Source: an uncultured Muribaculaceae bacterium (GTDB taxonomy: Bacteria; Bacteroidota; Bacteroidia; Bacteroidales; Muribaculaceae). From it: a DNA stretch of 32,636 bases. The position numbers and the translations under genes were made by a program. The notes under the pieces are model-generated. The model was not told the DNA's origin, did no database searches, and saw only the letters and a list, made by a program, of their open reading frames with translations. The stretch spans positions 1 through 32,636 of the forward strand of contig CAJTRC010000023.1 in NCBI GenBank assembly GCA_910578365.1. The letters are read 5' to 3'. How positions within the stretch are numbered: the first letter of the stretch is position 1; each line of letters opens with the position of its first letter. Below, piece by piece: positions 27,766-32,636 of the stretch.

Positions 27766-28625
27766 TTTGCACCTCCTTTCACCTTGGCCCACACAGAGCG
27801 TTTAACGCGCCGCAGGTCGCCGTCGGCCTCATCTACAATGCTGTTTATTGTCTTGCTGTCGCTCACGCCGTTGGCGACGCATACAGCGGCCACGTCCTCG
27901 CTGTTGTGCAAGGGAAGCTCCACGAACTTGCGGCCTATGCGGCTGAAAATTTCCGCATAGCCTTTGCGGTTCAGGCGCAGCCCCTTTTCAATCCGGGCGC
28001 GCAGGTAGCTGGTCGCGGTCAGGATAATGCCGCAGTGGTCCTCGAGCTGGTTATACAGGCTAATGAAAAAGTAGAGCACTTGGTCGCTCAGCTTGTCGGC
28101 CTCGTCCAGAACTATAAGCGGCGACTCCTTGCGCTTCAACGTGTCAACGATAGCCTCCATCATGTCGGCCACGGTGTTGCCGCTGTATGCCACGCCCATT
28201 GTCTGCAACACTTTCGCCATGAACGTGCGCCGGTTCCAATACTCGGAGCAAACGAGGTGGTACACATTGCGCCCGGTGGCGGTGTAGTTCTTTACGGCCT
28301 CGGTCTTGCCGCTTCCGGCGCTCCCGATAACGGCCATTACAAGACTGTCGCGCTGTGCGTTCTCCAGCGCAAAGGTCATTGCGTTGTATGCCCGGGTCGG
28401 CACCAACTGCCACCCCTCGGCCTGTCCGGCTTTGACCCCGCCGATTTGCCCGGCTATGCCGCGCCACATTTCGTCGGCTATGGTCTCCCAGTTGCCGGCC
28501 AATATCTTGCTAACGGTCGCGCTGCTCACTTTCAGAGCGGTGGCCGCTTTGTTCTGGCTCCCTTTCTGCTCGCAGTAAGCGCGGAGCTGGTCGCATATCT
28601 GTTTTTTCTCGTCTGTCGTTATCAT
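27762..28625 (-). CDS. MuB-like AAA ATPase, transposition target selector
   Basis: 287 aa. Residues 1-60 hold a helix-turn-helix (A-A-T-A-L-K-V-S-S-A-T-V-S-K-I-L-A-G-N-W). The AAA core has Walker A G-S-A-G-S-G-K-T (101-108), Walker B P-L-I-V-L-D-E-A-D-K (169-178) and I-L-T-A-T-S, a sensor-1 motif. The C-terminus is basic and helical. Layout and location next to the transposase match MuB, which binds target DNA, activates the transposase and gives target immunity. It starts after AGTAAAAGGAC and lies 13 nt behind the transposase stop. Confidence 0.92.
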   Translation of the reverse strand: MITTDEKKQICDQLRAYCEQKGSQNKAATALKVSSATVSKILAGNWETIADEMWRGIAGQIGGVKAGQAEGWQLVPTRAYNAMTFALENAQRDSLVMAVIGSAGSGKTEAVKNYTATGRNVYHLVCSEYWNRRTFMAKVLQTMGVAYSGNTVADMMEAIVDTLKRKESPLIVLDEADKLSDQVLYFFISLYNQLEDHCGIILTATSYLRARIEKGLRLNRKGYAEIFSRIGRKFVELPLHNSEDVAAVCVANGVSDSKTINSIVDEADGDLRRVKRSVWAKVKGGAK

Positions 28626-28638
28626 GTCCTTTTACTGT

Positions 28639-30657
28639 TTAGAAGTTACTGTAATTAAATTCCTCTGTGTCGCTGTCGCCGTGGGCTGTTATCGGCACCT
28701 CTATGGCTTCGACCTCCAGCGCGTCAATGTCGGCGGCGGTCAGCCTCTTTTGGCTCCGGCGGTCCTTGTGCTGGCCTCGGCTGTCGGTTATCAGCAGGCG
28801 GTCCTCTATGCTGCCGCGCAGCGCCGGGGTGCCCTCGATTATCTGCTGGGTTGTATGGAACGCCAGCGCCATGCGCTCGGCTGTATGCGTCTCCAGTTGC
28901 TTGTTATAGGTCCGCACCCGCTCCAGTTGTTGCGCGTCGCCCTCTTGGCGGTCGGCTAAGGCCATTGGCTGCACATACTTTTCCTCAAGCATGTAGCGGC
29001 GTGTGCCTGCTTCATTCACGGCCAGCACTTGCGTGAGGTCGTCAGGATCATACAATACCGTCCACCGCTCGGCGGCATGGTCGCGGAATGTCAGATCAAA
29101 ACAATCATAATCACGCTTGACCCCTAAAATGGTGGGGCGGAGTCCGCAGCCCTCGAGCACGTTCTTAAAGCCTGTTTCTGCCCCGAAGTTCAGCAGGTAG
29201 GTTTCACGGCTCAGCGGTAAGCGGTTTTCAGGCTTCAACTTGCCATATCCGGCCATAAACTCCTCATATTTCGCCATGCGCTCCAGTCTCATCATTTCGT
29301 TAATCTGGGCGCGGAGGCCTGCTTCGTCGGGGAAGTGGTGGCGCATACGGTTCAGCGCGTCGCTGTTCGGCTGTCGCTTCGGGTTGCTTGTAATGCCGAA
29401 GCCCGACCAGTTATTACACCTAATGCAGTAGCGTGTATTTAGATAGTTGAAGTAAGGCTCTACGGGCTTGGCCTTGGCGTTGTGCGCCTGTGCCGGTGTC
29501 ACCTTGCCGCCCATGACAGCGTAAAGGTCGTGCATGGTCTTAATCGCGTAGCGGTCGCTCTGCACTTGCGTGGCCCGGAGCATTTCGCCGGTGAGCTCAC
29601 GGCTGTGGCGTGCTGCGTCTCTCAATGCCTCTTTAATCAGCGCCGGGCTCTCGTGCGTGCCTATCGCGTAGCCTATCGGGTAGTTATTGAAAACATCAAG
29701 CACCACAACCATAGTCAGGCGGTTGGTGTAGGTCGTCACGTTGTGCCCCTTTTTGTCGGTCTTGGTGGTCTGGTACAGCAGCTCCACAGTCCAGCCGTCA
29801 AGCGACCACATCAGGAACGGGGTTGTCGGGCGGCTGCGCTTCACCTGCATTGTCACGTTGTTGCGGAAGTTCGACACTCCCAGACGGCCGGCCCTTATCA
29901 CGGTGCCCAGCTTCTCACGCCACACGGCCACCGCTCCGGCGGTTATGGATTTCCACCCCTTGGCTGCCGCAAAGCGGTTGTAACCCTCGCAGACCAATGT
30001 GTCGGGGAGGTTGTTGTGGTGGGCCAGTAGAGCGGTCAGCACTTGCTCCTGTTCCTCGTCGGCCACCTTGGCGGCGTTGCCGTTCAGATACTTGCCGGAG
30101 ATAAAGCACACATAACCCTGCTGCAAATACTCCTGAAATTTCATTTGCAGACGGCGCGCGCTCCCGGGCAAGGAATGGGGGAAGCTGTCGGCCAATCTCG
30201 GAAGCGCTGCCGCGGCTCGCGCCCAAAATTCTTTAGCGGCCACGGCCTTTTTACCTGTGCGCTGCCTCTTGCTTACATGAGCCTCCCAGCAACGCCGGAA
30301 AGCGTTCATAACTGCGGCGTTGCTCGCATACTCCAGCACTTTGTCCTCGGGCAAATTCCTGCCGTCGGCCAGTTTGTAGGTCTGGAAAAAGTCAAGCGCC
30401 TTTGCGTCCGGCTCGATAGTATCGACAAACTCTTTGCTCTCGGCCCGCTCCTGCAAGTCGGGATAACGCCGGTAAACCTCCGTGCGCCATTTCAGCGGCA
30501 AACTATTGACGTCAAACAAGGCTTTGCGCCCGTTGCCGCCTCGCTGCACCTGCACGACCTGACCTTTGCGCACTAACGCCTTCAGGTTAGAAGTCGTTAT
30601 AATGCGCCCCGTCAGCTCCTCGTGGCTTATACATACTTTTCCGTCGATTATCTCCAT
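28639..30657 (-). CDS. DDE transposase, MuA-like
   Basis: 672 aa, close to MuA in length. Residues 1-60 begin with an H-E-E-L-T-G-R ... T-T-S-N-L-K-A-L-V-R-K-G-Q-V winged-helix-like start, as MuA's enhancer-binding domain does. The catalytic triad is visible: D287 in W-S-L-D-G-W-T-V, D368 in Q-S-D-R-Y-A-I-K, and E400 in K-P-V-E-P-Y-F-N-Y-L. The C-terminal region (570-672) is charged and helical, expected to contact MuB. It integrates phage DNA and replicates it by transposition. It lies second in the early operon, before the ATPase. Confidence 0.95.
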   Translation of the reverse strand: MEIIDGKVCISHEELTGRIITTSNLKALVRKGQVVQVQRGGNGRKALFDVNSLPLKWRTEVYRRYPDLQERAESKEFVDTIEPDAKALDFFQTYKLADGRNLPEDKVLEYASNAAVMNAFRRCWEAHVSKRQRTGKKAVAAKEFWARAAAALPRLADSFPHSLPGSARRLQMKFQEYLQQGYVCFISGKYLNGNAAKVADEEQEQVLTALLAHHNNLPDTLVCEGYNRFAAAKGWKSITAGAVAVWREKLGTVIRAGRLGVSNFRNNVTMQVKRSRPTTPFLMWSLDGWTVELLYQTTKTDKKGHNVTTYTNRLTMVVVLDVFNNYPIGYAIGTHESPALIKEALRDAARHSRELTGEMLRATQVQSDRYAIKTMHDLYAVMGGKVTPAQAHNAKAKPVEPYFNYLNTRYCIRCNNWSGFGITSNPKRQPNSDALNRMRHHFPDEAGLRAQINEMMRLERMAKYEEFMAGYGKLKPENRLPLSRETYLLNFGAETGFKNVLEGCGLRPTILGVKRDYDCFDLTFRDHAAERWTVLYDPDDLTQVLAVNEAGTRRYMLEEKYVQPMALADRQEGDAQQLERVRTYNKQLETHTAERMALAFHTTQQIIEGTPALRGSIEDRLLITDSRGQHKDRRSQKRLTAADIDALEVEAIEVPITAHGDSDTEEFNYSNF

Positions 30658-30661
30658 TGCT

Positions 30662-31054
30662 TCAAAGATTTTCGGCCAACGTTTGCAGTTCTGCCAGTTC
30701 TGAAAGTTTTTCGATACGGTTGCGGTGTTCTACCACCTCGCCTCGGCGGTTCGTTATCCACGCTTCACCGGTGCGCTTGTCGGCGCGGAGTGTCGCTCCG
30801 TTGTCAAACACTTGGCGCATTATTTGGCGGCCGTCCTCCGTTGTGTCGTGTAATGTCTCACATTCGGGCACATGGAGCATTGGTTTTGCTTCATAGTCGC
30901 GCACTGCGACAAAACGAATTTTACGAGCGGTCTCGTTGTTTTTCCTGTAAGTGAGGCACAGATATACAAATTTTTCTGTAACCCTGAACGCCTTGGCTAA
31001 TTTCAAGGTTGCCTCTTTGCTTGCGTCTATGTAACGCGGGGCGGTTGTTTTCAT
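30662..31054 (-). CDS. first early gene, possible Ner-like DNA-binding protein
   Basis: 130 aa. The N-terminal 45 residues (A-S-K-E-A-T-L-K-L-A-K-A-F-R-V-T-E-K-F-V-Y-L-C-L-T-Y-R-K) look like a helix-turn-helix: A-x-x-F-x-V-T-x-x-x-V then an R-K basic end. The C-terminal half has D-G-R-Q-I-M-R-Q-V-F-D-N-G-A-T and W-I-T-N-R-R-G-E. Mu encodes the Ner regulator in this same place, between the early promoter and gene A. AGTAAAAGGAT precedes the ATG. Being Ner is inferred from position plus HTH. Confidence 0.7.
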   Translation of the reverse strand: MKTTAPRYIDASKEATLKLAKAFRVTEKFVYLCLTYRKNNETARKIRFVAVRDYEAKPMLHVPECETLHDTTEDGRQIMRQVFDNGATLRADKRTGEAWITNRRGEVVEHRNRIEKLSELAELQTLAENL

Positions 31055-31099
31055 ATCCTTTTACTTGTGGTTTGATTTCAGTTTTCTCTGCATGTTACC

Positions 31100-31130
31100 T
31101 TGGTAATATGAGCCTTTTTTAGTATCTTTG
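31100..31130 (+). promoter_or_regulatory. repressor promoter
   Basis: TTG (31100-31102), 20-bp spacer, TATCTTTG (31123-31130) on the plus strand. Predicted start is near 31137, so the repressor begins at the ATG at 31179, not at the in-frame TTG that lies in the -7 box. Confidence 0.7.
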
Positions 31131-31156
31131 GCGACCGAAACCGCAGTAACACGCTG

Positions 31157-31164
31157 CAAAGATA
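31157..31164 (-). promoter_or_regulatory. early promoter -7 box facing the repressor promoter
   Basis: Minus strand TATCTTTG (plus 31157-31164). The -33 position holds only a T-rich run about 18 bp upstream. The operator at 31165-31176 abuts it. The two promoters point at each other across about 30 bp, as in Mu, so transcription and repression interfere. Confidence 0.6.
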
Positions 31165-31380
31165 CAGAAAATTCTGAAATGGAAAAAGAAAACAAAGGAA
31201 AAAATGCAGAAATTTCTGCACGCATAAAAGAAATAATAGAAGACCTTAAACTGAGTCCCAACGCTTTTGCGCTGAAACTCAACTATAAACGTGCTCAAAC
31301 CGTTTACGACATCCTCAACGGAAAAAGTGCACCCAGTTATGATTTTTTTAACCGGTTTATGCTTTCAGAATTTTCTGAAA
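31165..31380. promoter_or_regulatory. three repressor operator palindromes
   Basis: CAGAAAATTCTG at 31165-31176 (beside the early -7 box), TGCAGAAATTTCTGCA at 31205-31220 (perfect 16-bp palindrome), and TTTCAGAATTTTCTGAAA at 31363-31380 (8-bp arms). They share CAGAA-WW-TTCTG or a close variant. The last two lie inside the repressor gene, implying cooperative binding or autoregulation. Confidence 0.72.
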
Positions 31381-31808
31381 CATATAATATGAACTGGCTT
31401 CTAACTGGCCGAGGCTCTATGTACCTCCCACACATAGGCACGGCAATGGAAATGGGGGAAACAAATATCTTAGACCAAATAGTAAAGGGAACAGACAAGC
31501 AAATCGTATATGCAAAAGAGTTTGAGGACTCCGCGTTGCTCAAAGCATTTGAACACATAGGGGTACAACTTAGAGAGCTGCAAGCAGTAGCCGACACATC
31601 ATCCCAACTGGCGAAATTAAACGGCGAGCTGGCCGCAAAAGCCGCTTTAATTGACTCGTATCTTGACAAAATAGTTCACCAAGCTCAGGAAATAGGGGAG
31701 TTGAAAGAAAAACTTAGACAAGCCCAACAAGAGATCGAAGAACTCAAAGCAACAAAAAACGCGACTACTTCCCACCATGCCCCGACGCCTGCGCCCGCTG
31801 TTCCTTAG
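31179..31808 (+). CDS. lysogeny repressor, XRE-type HTH with coiled coil
   Basis: 209 aa from the ATG at 31179. Residues about 12-80 form a Bacteroidota XRE-type helix-turn-helix: R-I-K-E-I-I-E-D-L-K-L-S-P-N-A-F-A-L-K-L, then Y-D-I-L-N-G-K-S-A-P-S, then the typical N-W-L-L-T-G-R-G-S-M. The C-terminal half is a long coiled coil (E-L-K-E-K-L-R-Q-A-Q-Q-E-I-E-E-L-K), fit for dimers or higher oligomers, and it ends in a Pro/Ala/His tail. No S24 peptidase domain, so induction is probably not by RecA-type self-cleavage. Divergent from the early operon and closest to the phage end, as Mu c is. Confidence 0.88.
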   Translation: MEKENKGKNAEISARIKEIIEDLKLSPNAFALKLNYKRAQTVYDILNGKSAPSYDFFNRFMLSEFSETYNMNWLLTGRGSMYLPHIGTAMEMGETNILDQIVKGTDKQIVYAKEFEDSALLKAFEHIGVQLRELQAVADTSSQLAKLNGELAAKAALIDSYLDKIVHQAQEIGELKEKLRQAQQEIEELKATKNATTSHHAPTPAPAVP

Positions 31809-32192
31809 CCTCATGGTGTGCTCGTTTCGGTATATCTTCGTGCATACTCAACTAACCCCACCAAAGCCCCTAAAAAGGCCGTTTTTCGTATTTTTCACGC
31901 CTTTTTTGAGCCGTTTAATACATTACACGCCTTAAATCAGCAAGTTAACAACTATAAAACGGCATATTTTAATGGCGAAATTTTGGCATTAAAGGGGTGT
32001 TAAACCCTCAAAAATCGCCCTTTTCGTTTCCAATTTTGACACTATGGGGGTCGGTAGGGTGGTGCAGATGTACCCCCAAATGTATCCCCAACAGTGTCTC
32101 CAACCCAATTTAAGGGGACGAAACGAGCACAATCTCGACCACTCCCCCACCCCTGTTTTACCCCTCCCGGGGCAGGGCACAGCAGCAACCAT

Positions 32193-32218
32193 TTAAGGGG
32201 TCGTTAAACGCCATTAAA
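32193..32218. repeat. phased TTAA repeat, short array
   Basis: TTAA at 32193, 32204 and 32214 (11 and 10 bp), ending CCATTAAACACC, like the gene-leader arrays elsewhere but here with no gene following. Confidence 0.55.
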
Positions 32219-32396
32219 CACCTGTGCCACTCCGTCGGTCATTCGCCCACATGGGCGCGCTGCGTTGCTCTCTCCCCTACCCTGCTGCCGTGGCGGTAGA
32301 ATGAGCCACAAACGCGCCAAACGCTTGAATTTAGCCGCTTTTGAGCCTCCGGCGGCCACTCGTCAGGGCACGACGCAGCGACGGCCACACAGCCGG

Positions 32397-32504
32397 TTAA
32401 ATCCAGCCATGCAGCCGCTCAAAATTAAAGCCGGTTAAAGCCCGGTTAAACCTCGATTAAAGATATATTAAACGCTCGCGCCCCAAAATTCAACCCCGAT
32501 TAAA
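32397..32504. repeat. helically phased TTAAA array
   Basis: TTAAA at 32397, 32425, 32435, 32446, 32457, 32468 and 32500. The spacings are 28, 10, 11, 11, 11 and 32 bp, so five consecutive motifs keep one-turn phase. Most are preceded by CGG or CGA. Phased AT steps bend DNA, and the array may place a nucleoid or transposase protein on one face. Confidence 0.65.
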
Positions 32505-32518
32505 GCAAATTCAACTTT

Positions 32519-32627
32519 TTGCACGCTTCGTTTTTCCGGCGCGCCCGACCACTCAACCCCTCATCACGCTTGCAGTCAACCAATTAAGCCACCGACCGAC
32601 ATTCACACCGTTGCTCGCTTCGTTTTT
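32519..32627 (-). repeat. 17-bp direct repeat, candidate transposase end sites
   Basis: TTGCACGCTTCGTTTTT (32519-32535) and TTGCTCGCTTCGTTTTT (32611-32627) agree at 16 of 17 positions. Shorter relatives are TGTGCTCGTTTCG (31817-31829) and its reverse complement (32119-32131). On the minus strand the core reads ACGAARCGWGCA, and Mu end sites also carry a CGAAA core. Confidence 0.5.
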
Positions 32628-32636
32628 ATGCCCGTA

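Larger units (their letters stand above)
31809..32636. other. non-coding phage end region after the repressor
   Basis: 828 nt with no gene I can support. It contains copies of a TGCWCG-TTCG-type motif (31818-31829, 32119-32131 inverted, 32519-32535, 32611-32627), two ACGAAAA...TTTTT stretches near 31890 and 32020, phased TTAAA at 31989/32000 and 32193/32204/32214, and the longer array at 32397-32504. This suits transposase-binding sites and a bent DNA segment at the left end of a Mu-like phage. The exact phage/host junction is not resolved. Confidence 0.6.

Noticed and set aside
31128..31178. TTG at 31128 as repressor start
   Set aside because: It lies within the -7 box of the repressor's own promoter, so it cannot be in the message; ATG at 31179 used.
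32020..32045. Phage terminus at 32041 (inward TGTCAAAATTGG then ACGAAAA)
   Set aside because: Attractive because Mu starts with TGT and has CGAAA about 20 nt in, but related motifs continue to the right window edge, so the end cannot be set without junction data.
31809..32192. Short open frames in the terminal region
   Set aside because: No plausible start context, odd composition, and interrupted by repeats; treated as non-coding.
1..32636. CRISPR arrays and insertion sequences
   Set aside because: I saw no regularly spaced direct repeats with unique spacers and no IS-type transposase besides the phage's own.

Overview
The window is most of a Mu-like (transposable) tailed phage or prophage of a Bacteroidales host. 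The Mu signature genes are a DDE transposase with its AAA partner, GemA/gp16, DUF3164, gp28 terminase, DUF935 portal, MuF, gpG, gp36, gp37 and a DUF2586 sheath. The host assignment rests on promoters of the Bacteroidota type (TTG, 19-20 bp, TAnnTTTG), few strong Shine-Dalgarno sites, and tail proteins of types seen almost only in Bacteroidota phages. No gene-bearing host flank is visible. The left edge cuts a gene after about eight codons.

Layout. (1) 31179-31808 (+): lysogeny repressor, with palindromic operators and two face-to-face promoters like Mu's early switch. (2) 31054-24343 (-): early operon of a possible Ner-like protein, transposase A, ATPase B, many small genes (several under 70 codons) joined by ATGA-type 4-nt overlaps, a second P-loop ATPase, GemA and DUF3164. 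(3) 15890-24294 (+): terminase, gp36, baseplate hub and spike, portal, MuF, gpG and gp37, ending at a bidirectional terminator shared with the early operon. (4) 15709-264 (-): an initiator-type tRNA, protease/scaffold, capsid, lysis genes, sheath, tube, frameshifted tail chaperone, tape measure, baseplate, tail collar and tailspike. Operons 3 and 4 diverge from an almost mirror-symmetric promoter pair at 15733-15831. (5) 31809-32636: non-coding phage end with repeated motifs suited to transposase binding and helically phased TTAAA.

The main discovery is a diversity-generating retroelement (DGR) at the left end. An 85-nt stretch (146-230) recurs inside the tailspike gene (1983-2067) with 13 differences, all 13 at template-strand adenines (17 adenines available, 0 of 68 other positions changed). 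The first is the template repeat and the second the variable repeat. An ATG-led reading frame leaving the left edge is where the reverse transcriptase is expected. The phage therefore probably rewrites its receptor-binding protein.

Other notable items: a tRNA-Met with bacterial initiator hallmarks but U37, alongside two genes whose best starts are CTG codons in CTGA overlaps; a MuF head protein fused to a zincin-like HELGH domain, with a separately promoted small Cys protein next to it (toxin/immunity-like); a 57-aa membrane protein with its own promoter antisense within the tail operon; a classic A AAA AAC frameshift; and a recurrent leader of helically phased TTWAACACC repeats in front of several genes.
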